A stretch of DNA of 64,000 bases, taken from positions 62,001 to 126,000 of the forward strand of contig JAHALQ010000003.1 in NCBI GenBank assembly GCA_018362935.1. The letters are read 5' to 3'. The notes below the pieces were generated by a model. The model saw nothing but the letters and a program-made list of their open reading frames with translations, was not told the DNA's origin and searched no databases. Origin of the DNA: Pseudomonadota bacterium (lineage in GTDB: Bacteria > Pseudomonadota > Alphaproteobacteria > RF32 > CAG-239). A program made the translations under genes and the position numbers. Numbering within the stretch: the first letter of the stretch is position 1; each line of letters opens with the position of its first letter. Positions 16,554 to 24,624 of this stretch are shown here, one piece after another.

Positions 16554-17867
16554 ATGAGTCAAAACTTAATTGAAAAACTTCAGGAAATCTGGGGTGATAT
16601 CCGGCAGGATTATACTGTCCGCAAAATCAGAAAAAATTGGAAGAAAATGAAAAAGACCGAAGGCTATATCGTTGCCTCGGCTATTGCCAAAACCGCCGCC
16701 GGGGGATTGAAACGCAGCGGTGAAAAAATACTGAACAACTTTAAATACGCAATCATCGGCGCAGCCTCTCTTATCAGCGGCCCGACTTCGGGCGCAACCG
16801 GCGGCACGCCCCGCCCTGCCGAAAATGACGGGGCGACAGACACATACAAGGAAACGCGGCTGACGCCGGTCATGAAACAGCTTCAGGAAGTCCATTCCGA
16901 TGAATCGCTGCAACAGATTTGCAGCCAGCTGCTCAGCAATGACACCATTTACAACAAAATCTGCGCCGAAAAATCCGAACAGCTCGGCGAAGAAATCCTG
17001 CGGGTTGCCGGAGAAGTCCAGGGCTTAATCGGCGGCAACAGAGGACAAATCCGCAGCAGGATACTGAAAAACCGCTGGGGCAAAGATGTTCCGGTCGGGC
17101 TTCACTGCCTGCGCAGCGCTCTGGAAGTGACCACCGAAGCGGCTGAAAACACAAAATCGCCGGAATTTATCAATGCCTTTGTCAAAAAAATCCGCGACTA
17201 CAACCCGAACGGCTATTACGGGCTGCATGACACATATTGCAAACACCGCAATTACAAAAAATCAACCCGAAACCACAAACTGACGCAGATTATCGCGGAA
17301 GAAACCAAGGACAACCCTTACGATATTTGCCTGATTGCCCACAAAAGCAAAGGTAACCATACCGGCTCCGGCTACCATATGGTTTTGTACTATAACCATA
17401 TGATTATCAGTTTTAACAATGAAAAAATCGAAGACGCGGACGAATACTTCAAGGATGTTGAAAATCAGGGCGATTTGATTAATATCAGCCGCACCGTGCG
17501 CGAAGACGGACGCGAGGAAATTACGCAGAATATCATCCGGCAGTTTGTCGATGATATCCGTGCCGGCAATACGGAAAAAATAGAAACCGTCTTGGCCAGT
17601 TACATGGGCAACAAAGAGATTCCCCTGCAAGACAGGATTATTGCCGGAAGCGTACTGCAGAGCCACCTGCCGATTGCCGGCAATCTGCCGACCACCGCCA
17701 TGAATATCGAACATTTGCGCATTGTCCGTGCCAAGATGCCGAAACCGGCGGAAGTGTCAGAAAAAAGCGAACGCCCGGCGCCGCGCAAAAAAATCGGCAA
17801 CAGAAATCCGGCAAACCAATTTGCCGCTGCCACACGGCAACGGCAAAACAGGAACACACATATTTAG
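16554..17867 (+). CDS. Unknown protein, possible papain-like cysteine peptidase
   Basis: 437 residues from ATG 16554 (GAGAGG seven bases upstream; an earlier in-frame ATG at 16515 has no such site). I do not recognise the family. The N-terminal 100 residues are basic with a glycine/alanine-rich hydrophobic patch (about 64-84), but no classic signal peptide. The middle holds GLHCLRSAL (C185), GSGYHMVLYY (H275) and IISFNNE (N288/N289), in the order and secondary-structure setting of a papain-like Cys-His-Asn triad. The tail is proline- and lysine-rich. It is a single gene with its own promoter and converges with the porin gene, overlapping it by four bases. Peptidase activity is inference. Confidence 0.5.
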   Translation: MSQNLIEKLQEIWGDIRQDYTVRKIRKNWKKMKKTEGYIVASAIAKTAAGGLKRSGEKILNNFKYAIIGAASLISGPTSGATGGTPRPAENDGATDTYKETRLTPVMKQLQEVHSDESLQQICSQLLSNDTIYNKICAEKSEQLGEEILRVAGEVQGLIGGNRGQIRSRILKNRWGKDVPVGLHCLRSALEVTTEAAENTKSPEFINAFVKKIRDYNPNGYYGLHDTYCKHRNYKKSTRNHKLTQIIAEETKDNPYDICLIAHKSKGNHTGSGYHMVLYYNHMIISFNNEKIEDADEYFKDVENQGDLINISRTVREDGREEITQNIIRQFVDDIRAGNTEKIETVLASYMGNKEIPLQDRIIAGSVLQSHLPIAGNLPTTAMNIEHLRIVRAKMPKPAEVSEKSERPAPRKKIGNRNPANQFAAATRQRQNRNTHI

Positions 17868-19114
17868 AAGAACAGCGACGCGCGCAGGCTGACGACCGTC
17901 GCATGGTCGGATTTGGGATTTTGCGCCGGATTGAAGTAAAACTGAACATCCGGCGTTATGGTCATCCATTTGGAAATGCCCCACGACCAGTAAGCTTCCA
18001 GAATTGTTTCGGCATCGTGCGCGAGCGGTTCGCCGACGGCGTTCTCATTAATTTTGTTATAAGCGCCGGCAAAACCGATCTGATCAAGGCTGTTGCGGTC
18101 AAACGGATTGTTGAAAGCCATGCCCAGAACCCAGGACTGGTCAATTTCGGCCTGTGACCCCGAAACGCCGTTAATGCGCCCGAACAAAGAAAATTTTTCA
18201 CCGAAATCCTGACTGAAATTCAGTGACCAGCCGTTGGTCGTCTGCGGCTCTTTTTTGACATTGGGCTGGTTATAAACCAATACGGAATATTGTCCGGCGC
18301 CAAGATTGCGGATTGTCGGCGTATATGACAGTGACGCAAAGGTTGTGTAATGTTCTTCATCCAAATGCGATGTCGAGATACTTTGGCCGGTGGTATTGGT
18401 GGCGTCCTGCGCGCCAAAGCTCAAATTCCATTCGGTGTTCGGCGCAATCGCGATATAACCGCCCAGCGAAGCCGTCGGATAGGTTGAAGACGCATTCTGC
18501 GACATTGCATAGTTAAGAAAATACTGCTGCTGATTTGACAAATAGGTCGTACCGTCAAAATTATAAAGCGGATATTGACCGAGAGAAACGCTCAGCCAGT
18601 TCCATTTTCCGGGAAGCTGATAGGTATAATACAACTCGTCAAAAGTATTCGAAGCCGTCGTGTAGTCGTTTATACCGGTTACCGCGCCGATACGGTTATT
18701 GATGTCCTGCGCCGTCGCGCCGCTGTATTGCGCCATATTGTAGGCGGCAGACAAAGTTCCGGTGCCGTATTCGTTATTAAAATTCTGCCAGGTAATCGAG
18801 GGATATATCATACCCTGAAAAGCGGTCTTTTTGCCGCTGGGAGCACCGTACTGCGGCATGAATGACACATCCACCGCAAAACCGAAACCGTATTCTTTTT
18901 GGAGATGATCCTTAAAGTCTGCATAATCCTGCAAAATGTCGCTGACACTCCGGCCCGAACGGCGGATGGTTGACGCTGCCACGCGCTGTTTGGCACTTTT
19001 GGACTGATAGACCTGCGCTTTCATGTCCGTCACCTCCTGCGCCGAGGCATTCACCGCCAGCACAGACGCGCCGATTAACCCCAAAAGCCCCAATTTATAA
19101 AATTTATCCCGCAT
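17864..19114 (-). CDS. OprB-like carbohydrate-selective porin
   Basis: 416 residues. Signal peptide LGLLGLIGASVLAVNASAQ, then a helical/charged stretch (SKSAKQRVAAST) before alternating amphipathic beta strands rich in aromatic residues, and a C-terminal phenylalanine (LRASLFF) as used by the BAM machinery. The blocks WNWLSVSLGQYPLYNFDG and FGRINGVSGS with FNNPFDRNSLDQIGFA resemble the OprB family. It should form an outer-membrane channel for sugars or similar small solutes. It is monocistronic. OprB is the best fit, though other porin families of similar size are possible. Confidence 0.75.
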   Translation of the reverse strand: MRDKFYKLGLLGLIGASVLAVNASAQEVTDMKAQVYQSKSAKQRVAASTIRRSGRSVSDILQDYADFKDHLQKEYGFGFAVDVSFMPQYGAPSGKKTAFQGMIYPSITWQNFNNEYGTGTLSAAYNMAQYSGATAQDINNRIGAVTGINDYTTASNTFDELYYTYQLPGKWNWLSVSLGQYPLYNFDGTTYLSNQQQYFLNYAMSQNASSTYPTASLGGYIAIAPNTEWNLSFGAQDATNTTGQSISTSHLDEEHYTTFASLSYTPTIRNLGAGQYSVLVYNQPNVKKEPQTTNGWSLNFSQDFGEKFSLFGRINGVSGSQAEIDQSWVLGMAFNNPFDRNSLDQIGFAGAYNKINENAVGEPLAHDAETILEAYWSWGISKWMTITPDVQFYFNPAQNPKSDHATVVSLRASLFF

Positions 19115-19213
19115 ATTATATCCTTTCTGTTTTAGTGATTTAGAGAAAGATATATATGCGGGAAGGCATATTTAAAGATTGGCTGAAAAAAAGTGCCGTA
19201 TTGCAGACCAGAA

Positions 19214-20746
19214 CTACTCCGCAGACAATAACGGAGCCTGAATCTCAAAATCGCAGACCATTCCCGGCGGACAGGGGCGCTGCGGATTGAGAGGAAGCGG
19301 CGCGTTGCCGCACTTGAAGCATCGCGAATTGCTGCTCTGGGTCAAAAGGATGCGGCCGGGAGCACAGGCTCTTATCGTTGTCGAATATCCGTCCGCACAT
19401 GGTGTTCCGCGGCATCGGCCGCAGGCCGTGCCGGCCTGCTGTTCAAAAATCTGCCCGTCTTTACAGTCAAACCGGTTTATCAAGGCTGAATAACCATTCT
19501 GACAAGGTAGAATTTCACATTTTTTACAAGCGGAATTATCACTTTGCATCGTCAACCTTGTACCTGCGCCACAAGCGGCAATGCGTGTGCTGTAACCTGT
19601 CCGGCACGGCGTTCCGCTGCACTTTTTGCACTGCGGATTGCCGCTTTGCACAGACACAGTCTGGCCGTCTTCGCAGGATGACAGCAGGCGATATCCGTCG
19701 GCGCAGGCGGTTCCGGAACATTTCTGGCAAACCGGATTGCTGCCCTGATTTAAGGTTGCCTGCCCGGCTGCACAGGAAACGTTCAGACTGTAACCGTTCT
19801 CGCACGGAGTGCCCTCGCAATAAACACATTCGGGGTTGTCCGTCTGAGCCTTACGGTTCTGTCCGGGCTGACAGACGTTGTAAGTATGATATTGTCCGCT
19901 GCACGGCACGCCTTCGCATTTGAAACATCCCGACTGGGACGGGTGACGGGTCACGCGGGTGCCGTCCGGACAATCATTGACAAAGGTGTAAGGTGCGGGA
20001 CAAGTGATTTTCTCACATTTTTTACATACAGGAAATCCTTCCTGCTCAACCAGATTGTGGTCTTCGCCGCAGGCGGAAATTGAAGCGGAGTAACCAGCCG
20101 CGCATTTAGGGACGCATTTATGGTTTACAAGCTGGTATCCTTCTTGTTTGCAGCCGGAAATTTTATAAAAATTGCCGTACTCGCATTTGGCATATTCATA
20201 CTTTTCATAATCAAAAGCGGCGTGCGGCAGCAGCGGATATTCCAGACTGTTGCACAAGCAGCCGGAATCTTCGCCGTAAGGACAAGAACAGGTCTTGGCT
20301 CCGGCATCGGGCGAATAGCCGTTTTTACAGCGGACGGCATAATAAACCTTTGCCGCAGATTTGGTTTTGCAGGTATCTCCAGACGGCTCTGTGCCGCGCG
20401 GCAGATTGTTCAAGTCATAATAACGACTCGAATTGCAGGTACAGTTAGCAGCCGTCCCATAGGCACAGCGGCAATTATGATAACAAGTCACGCCGGGCAG
20501 AGGATGCGCCTCGTCACAATCATTATTAAGCGGGATTGCACTCAGATAACCGACAAAATTTTCGCAACGCTTGTCCGGCGCCTTATAATTGTTGTTGTTT
20601 TCGACCCGCCCGCTGCCTCCGCTGCTGCCAACAGAAGCATAATCCCCCGGCGCATCGACAATGCTGACAACCTTTGCCGATAAAGGCCGGCAAAACGCCA
20701 GCATGAATATACAGAAGAATACTGTCTTTGTTGAGAAAGCGGTCAT
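19214..20746 (-). CDS. Secreted cysteine-rich repeat protein
   Basis: 510 residues from ATG 20746, with GAGG nine bases upstream (the frame extends to a TTG at 20815 without a site). Signal peptide residues 1-24 (FFCIFMLAFCRPLSA). Residues 60-215 contain many cysteines in irregular spacing. From C241 a 33-35 residue unit repeats about seven times with CxxC, then C, then GY, then C: starts at C241, C274, C307, C340, C373, C407 and C442, with linkers such as GTPC-NGYS. The design resembles extracellular disulfide-knit repeat proteins; it is probably surface-exposed or secreted. I know no function for it. No anchor is visible. Confidence 0.75.
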   Translation of the reverse strand: MTAFSTKTVFFCIFMLAFCRPLSAKVVSIVDAPGDYASVGSSGGSGRVENNNNYKAPDKRCENFVGYLSAIPLNNDCDEAHPLPGVTCYHNCRCAYGTAANCTCNSSRYYDLNNLPRGTEPSGDTCKTKSAAKVYYAVRCKNGYSPDAGAKTCSCPYGEDSGCLCNSLEYPLLPHAAFDYEKYEYAKCEYGNFYKISGCKQEGYQLVNHKCVPKCAAGYSASISACGEDHNLVEQEGFPVCKKCEKITCPAPYTFVNDCPDGTRVTRHPSQSGCFKCEGVPCSGQYHTYNVCQPGQNRKAQTDNPECVYCEGTPCENGYSLNVSCAAGQATLNQGSNPVCQKCSGTACADGYRLLSSCEDGQTVSVQSGNPQCKKCSGTPCRTGYSTRIAACGAGTRLTMQSDNSACKKCEILPCQNGYSALINRFDCKDGQIFEQQAGTACGRCRGTPCADGYSTTIRACAPGRILLTQSSNSRCFKCGNAPLPLNPQRPCPPGMVCDFEIQAPLLSAE

Positions 20747-20826
20747 TTGAAACATCCTCAGCCGGTGGAATATTGTCTGTATTGTGGACGTAACCGGCGT
20801 AAAAGTCAACTTCAATAAGCAAAAAG

Positions 20827-20865
20827 TTTAGACAAATTACTTTTACTTATTGACTTTTGTCTAAA
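20827..20865. promoter_or_regulatory. Inverted repeat TTTAGACAAA/TTTGTCTAAA with promoter
   Basis: Perfect 10-bp arms (20827-20836 and 20856-20865) with a 19-bp spacer. The right arm lies in the spacer of a candidate promoter (TTGACT 20850-20855, 16 bp, TATCTT 20872-20877) in front of the hypothetical gene at 20926. It looks like an operator. Confidence 0.5.
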
Positions 20866-20925
20866 AACGTCTATCTTTAATTTATTAAAGAATCTTATTG
20901 TATCACCCTAAATTAATTTAAAATT

Positions 20926-21291
20926 ATGGTAACAAACATCATGCTGTCATCCTGGGATGAAACAGCGCAAAGCGTGAAAAAAGAAATGTTCGAAAGTTTT
21001 CCGAACCTAGTAGAATTGTGCCACATCGGTGAAGGTGTCCTCTGTCATCTGGAACATCCCAAGCCGAAGTATCAACTCGGTTTCGTCTTTCCTCTGGTAG
21101 ATATCATTTCCGGTAAGAAAGAAACAATCATCTATTATCCGGCTAAAAAAGCATTCGTGCATCTCTTTCAGAAAATCAACGGCACGCCGGTTACCGAGCC
21201 TTCCCCTTTCATCCGCACCAAACGCGGCAATATGAAAATTGTGGAAACGGCAGAAGGACAATACGGCGTATCATTCACGGTTGTGAAATAA
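20926..21291 (+). CDS. Hypothetical protein, 121 aa
   Basis: Soluble alpha/beta protein with no signal peptide (SSWDETAQSVKKEMFESF, FPLVDIISGKKETIIYY). I recognise no family. There is no Shine-Dalgarno before the ATG; the leader is very AT-rich, as for the next gene. The lack of such a site and the TATCTTTA element resemble Bacteroidota gene starts, which hints at transfer from that phylum (weak inference). It forms a probable pair with the gene 40 bp downstream. The promoter region carries an inverted repeat. Confidence 0.6.
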   Translation: MVTNIMLSSWDETAQSVKKEMFESFPNLVELCHIGEGVLCHLEHPKPKYQLGFVFPLVDIISGKKETIIYYPAKKAFVHLFQKINGTPVTEPSPFIRTKRGNMKIVETAEGQYGVSFTVVK

Positions 21292-21331
21292 AAAAAATAA
21301 AGAAATAAAATTAAATTTAAAACCCAAGAAG

Positions 21332-21700
21332 ATGGCAGCAAAAAGAAATTTTCTCAATACGCCCGAAAATATGACGGTGTATATGAGTAAGGTCTTAGCC
21401 CGCGACCTTAGAAATTATGCGGGATTTTGTAACGCAGTGCTTAGCACCATAGACTATGTCGAAGGTCCGGTCTGGGCAATGCAAGTGTATAACGGCAAAA
21501 TGGTCCACTGGGCTATTCTCGAGGAAACCGGGCGATTGATATACATCTATACCGGCAACCTCAAGCCTAAGCCAATCCTGCCGCAGGGTCAGTTCTACCG
21601 ACGAACCTTCGTCCACAAAGGAACTGCCGTTCCGCAAATCGGGACAATCGAATACAATCAGCGGATGGAAGCCTGCATCCGTTGGGAAGACGAAGAATAA
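21332..21700 (+). CDS. Hypothetical protein, 122 aa
   Basis: Basic N-terminus (MAAKRNFLN), then a mixed fold with many aromatic residues (WAMQVYNGKMVHWAILEE, GRLIYIYTGNL). No signal peptide, no membrane segment and no family I recognise. It follows the preceding hypothetical gene by 40 bp in an AT-rich gap without a clear Shine-Dalgarno, and is followed by a strong bidirectional terminator. Sizes and context suggest the two genes work together, but nothing shows how. Confidence 0.6.
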   Translation: MAAKRNFLNTPENMTVYMSKVLARDLRNYAGFCNAVLSTIDYVEGPVWAMQVYNGKMVHWAILEETGRLIYIYTGNLKPKPILPQGQFYRRTFVHKGTAVPQIGTIEYNQRMEACIRWEDEE

Positions 21701-21721
21701 GGCTTAACAAAAAACCATAAA

Positions 21722-21758
21722 AATCCCCTGCAACAAAAGTTGTCAGGGGATTATTCCT
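21722..21758. terminator. Bidirectional intrinsic terminator
   Basis: Long stem (AATCCCCTG/CAGGGGATT, with an inner CAAC/GTTG pairing) followed by a T run on the plus strand, between the hypothetical pair and the convergent SIMPL gene. Confidence 0.75.
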
Positions 21759-21773
21759 TTTTTAATACCGATT

Positions 21774-22532
21774 TTATTCCAACCAGTATTCTACTGTCGA
21801 AACAACACGAACCGTCTTGTCAATCGACTGCGTTTCCGAAGCGTCCGGGCGCTGCTCGCGCGGCAAAATGGAAAAAACGCCCTGGCTCGCGCGTTTAATA
21901 CGCCCGACCCGGCTGTTTGAACTTTTGGCAAATTCGGCGGCTGCCGCGGCGGCGTTTTTGGTCGCTTCTTCCAGCATGGCCGGTTTGACCGCGTTAATAT
22001 CCGTAAACAGATAAGCCACCGGAGAAGAATACTGCGTGTCAAGAATAATTCCCTGCGCAACCAGATCTCCGGTTTTGCGCAATGCATCGTCTATCTTGTC
22101 GACATCGGCGGAACGGACAATAATATTCTGGCTGACAATAAACCGCGCACCGCTATCATTGCCGCTGCGATAGGGATTGGCCATAATGTCATTGGTTTCA
22201 ATGCGTCCTTCGCTGATTTCTTCAGCGGTAATTCCCTGCGCGCCCAAAAATTTATAAATCACCGATTTCTGGCGCGAGATTTCCTGCTGGGCAGCGCTAA
22301 GATCGTTGTTGGTAACAACATAGCGTATATTCCAAATGCCCAGATTTGCTTTCACTTCCTTCTCAGACAGACCTTTTACGGTGACAAAGTTGGCGTTGAC
22401 CTTGGACCGGTAGTAGTACCAGCCCGGAAAAAATCCGGCCAGTATCAGGCCGACAGCCAGCAGCAGGGCAGAAAGCACCCTGGCCTTTTCCGGGCAGCCT
22501 TTCTTATCTTTAGGTTCGCATTTATATTCCAT
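21774..22532 (-). CDS. SIMPL-domain (DUF541) membrane-anchored protein
   Basis: 252 residues. A short basic, cytoplasmic N-terminus is followed by one membrane helix (SALLLAVGLILAGFF) and a periplasmic domain with the SIMPL pattern: VTVKGLSEKEVKANLG, LGAQGITAEEI, then NIIVRSADVDKIDDALR and alanine-rich AAAAAAEFAKSS. The length fits. Members of this family in several bacteria have been linked to envelope stress or bind other envelope proteins, but no reaction is known. It appears to be a single gene. Confidence 0.85.
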   Translation of the reverse strand: MEYKCEPKDKKGCPEKARVLSALLLAVGLILAGFFPGWYYYRSKVNANFVTVKGLSEKEVKANLGIWNIRYVVTNNDLSAAQQEISRQKSVIYKFLGAQGITAEEISEGRIETNDIMANPYRSGNDSGARFIVSQNIIVRSADVDKIDDALRKTGDLVAQGIILDTQYSSPVAYLFTDINAVKPAMLEEATKNAAAAAAEFAKSSNSRVGRIKRASQGVFSILPREQRPDASETQSIDKTVRVVSTVEYWLE

Positions 22533-22614
22533 GTCCGTTTCCTTTCATGTGACGGTATATCACTTTTTTTACAATAAAAATACCGGTTTGAAAAGACATA
22601 TCTTTTTATAAAAT

Positions 22615-22938
22615 TTATTTGTCTTCAACACTGTCATCAGTGTCGTCGCCGCTGCTGAAAATGATTCTCCATAAAGGCTTGCGATACATCCAGACGTTGA
22701 AGATTCCCAGCACAATAGCGACCATGCCGAACAGGAACAAAATGTAATACCAGTTCAGCTGGTTAGCATCCATCATCACATCCTGACGGCCAAGGCGCAC
22801 AAACCCCAGCGCGATTGAAGTGACAATAAACGCAAAAATGAAGGCCAGCGTCCAGATTTTGCGCAGCATATTTTTGGAAAGGATAAACGAAGTGACAACA
22901 TACAAGAGCAAAAAGGCAAAAAATAAATATAATTCCAT
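22615..22938 (-). CDS. Small three-helix membrane protein, 107 aa
   Basis: Three hydrophobic helices are visible (LYLFFAFLLLYVVTSFIL, TLAFIFAFIVTSIALGF and YILFLFGMVAIVLGIF), then a short acidic tail (SSGDDTDDSVEDK) that should lie in the cytoplasm. I recognise no family. The start has AAGGAAGAAG upstream. It sits between the SIMPL gene and another small membrane protein in the same direction, with separate spacers, so co-transcription is uncertain. Confidence 0.65.
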   Translation of the reverse strand: MELYLFFAFLLLYVVTSFILSKNMLRKIWTLAFIFAFIVTSIALGFVRLGRQDVMMDANQLNWYYILFLFGMVAIVLGIFNVWMYRKPLWRIIFSSGDDTDDSVEDK

Positions 22939-22997
22939 GAGCTTCTTCCTTATTTCAGTTAACTGATGACTGATATAAGAAGCTTTGTTTTAAAAAC

Positions 22998-23040
22998 AAG
23001 AGCGCCGGCTTTCCGATAAATCAGAAAAATCCGGCACTCT
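22998..23040 (-). terminator. Hairpin after the 175-aa membrane protein gene
   Basis: AGAG-GCCGG type arms (AGAGTGCCGG / CCGGCGCTCT on the minus strand) with a long loop and a following TTGTTTTTA tract. Confidence 0.6.
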
Positions 23041-23045
23041 AATAC

Positions 23046-23573
23046 TTATTCCTCACAAGCGCAAGCCAAAAGCCCGAAAAGGACACGGCCCACACAGTAA
23101 GAAAAGCCCACTAAAATCGCTCCGAACACAACGGCAGAAACCAAGTTGTTGGCCTCCATCATCATGCTGTTCACCCACCAAATCACGGCCTTGTAAATGC
23201 CAATCATGATGAAGATGAACAAAACAGGCTTCCAGATGCTGCCAAAATTCTTAATGAAAGAAATCGGCAAATACAAACCCCTAATCAGCACCCAGAGGAT
23301 GACAAAAAGAGGAACGTATACGCAGCCGGGATAGGAATCTCCAAGCTCGCCAAGAATCAGGTAAGCCACATAAAAAATTCCCAAAATGACCGCAAGCATC
23401 AAAAGCTCGTTTAATAAAGCTGTCCCGCCTTTTCCAATGTTCTTCCAAAGACCGCTGAAATTAAGCATGCCTCCGCAAACAAAGAAATAGTATGAAAAAG
23501 CTATGATAGAAGCGATAATAGATACGAAACTAATAATTGTTAACATATAAAAAAATTTTAGACGGCTATTCAA
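23046..23573 (-). CDS. Multi-pass membrane protein, about 175 aa
   Basis: Four to five hydrophobic helices (FFYMLTIISFVSIIASII, LLMLAVILGIFYVAYLI, VPLFVILWVLI, LFIFIMIGIYKAVIWW, then VFGAILVGFSYCVG) and a C-terminal CACEE. I recognise no family. The longest frame uses a TTG at 23573; an ATG at 23546 is an alternative, and neither has a Shine-Dalgarno. Composition is AT-rich, unlike the flanking genes, and the upstream spacer carries TTTGTCAAAA, a one-base variant of the motif described in the findings. Confidence 0.6.
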   Translation of the reverse strand: MNSRLKFFYMLTIISFVSIIASIIAFSYYFFVCGGMLNFSGLWKNIGKGGTALLNELLMLAVILGIFYVAYLILGELGDSYPGCVYVPLFVILWVLIRGLYLPISFIKNFGSIWKPVLFIFIMIGIYKAVIWWVNSMMMEANNLVSAVVFGAILVGFSYCVGRVLFGLLACACEE

Positions 23574-23694
23574 ATCTTTGTCTTTGCCTTAAAGCAGCCG
23601 CGTTACTCGAAGTCAAAGGTATGCATTTAATATTATACTCTTTCAGAGTAGCATATTTTTGACAAATTGACAATATATTATCGAATCCGCAAGT

Positions 23695-24600
23695 TCAGCC
23701 GCGGGAAGAGCCTTGTTTCTTTTGTTTCAGGCTCAAAGCCGGCATTTGGGCCGCATCAGAGAGCCGCCGGACGGCTCTTTCCGGCCGGCTTTGCCGCAGC
23801 GGCGCCGTCTTTTTGAGCATAGAGAACTCTTTCTGCCGGCGTTCGGCTTCCGCCGCCTCGTATTTTTGCATTTCTTTCTCGGCCAGACTGCAGGCCGCGG
23901 CAATCTGCGCCTCTTTCCAGCTGATGTCGGCGCTGCGAAAACTCGCCAGAGCCTTGTCTTTCAGGTATTCGTTTTTGCCGACATAAGCGATAATAAACTT
24001 TTCCGTATTTGCCGCCTCGGCCGTCCGGGCGTTTTTCAACGCTGTCAACGGGGCGGTCGTGGCCGGCTTTTTGACAAACGAACGCGCAAACAACGACAAC
24101 ACCGCCGGATGCAGCTGCCGCAGTGCAATCGGCCGGCGGCCGCTTTTCTTTGCTTCGGCAATCAGCCCTTTTTGCAAACGCTGAAAACATTCCGGCAAAT
24201 AAACCGCGCATAAGAAATCCTCCTGCGCGCGGGCAAACAATTCGGGCTGCGCCGCGCCCAATGCCTGCCACTTGGCGCGATTAACCCGATAAACCGTTTT
24301 GCCGTCTTCATTCTTCTTTTTTTCAACCGCAAGTTTTCCCCGGAGCGCCTGATATTCGTCATGAGAATTGATATACTTTATCAGCCGGCTGACGTTATAA
24401 CCGTCAAGCTGGTTTATGCCGTAGTATCTTCCCGAAGGTGAAACCATGGCCGAGGGATTGGGGGCGCCGCGCGTTTCCGTCGTTGAACTCAGCCACGCCA
24501 GCGAGCCGTTGCATTTTTTATGATACCCGGCCTGACCGAACATGTTGAGCGAACTCAAGAAAGTCAGCGCCGAGAGGCCGAACGTTTTTATCCTGTTCAT
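23695..24600 (-). CDS. Secreted lysozyme-like protein (tentative)
   Basis: 301 residues with a probable signal peptide (TFGLSALTFLSSLNMFGQAG). The segment LAWLSSTTETRGAPNPSA followed by SGRYYGINQLDGYNV resembles phage or secretion-associated peptidoglycan hydrolases, where a catalytic glutamate in an E-[ST]-x-G setting precedes a SYG-x-YQ-like block. The second half is helical and charged, ending in a basic tail (LSLKQKKQGSSRG). The next gene upstream is the lytic transglycosylase, 25 bp away, so the two may be co-transcribed and act on murein. The enzymatic call is inference. Confidence 0.45.
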   Translation of the reverse strand: MNRIKTFGLSALTFLSSLNMFGQAGYHKKCNGSLAWLSSTTETRGAPNPSAMVSPSGRYYGINQLDGYNVSRLIKYINSHDEYQALRGKLAVEKKKNEDGKTVYRVNRAKWQALGAAQPELFARAQEDFLCAVYLPECFQRLQKGLIAEAKKSGRRPIALRQLHPAVLSLFARSFVKKPATTAPLTALKNARTAEAANTEKFIIAYVGKNEYLKDKALASFRSADISWKEAQIAAACSLAEKEMQKYEAAEAERRQKEFSMLKKTAPLRQSRPERAVRRLSDAAQMPALSLKQKKQGSSRG

Positions 24601-24624
24601 CTAAAAAATCCTTTCAGCAAAAAC

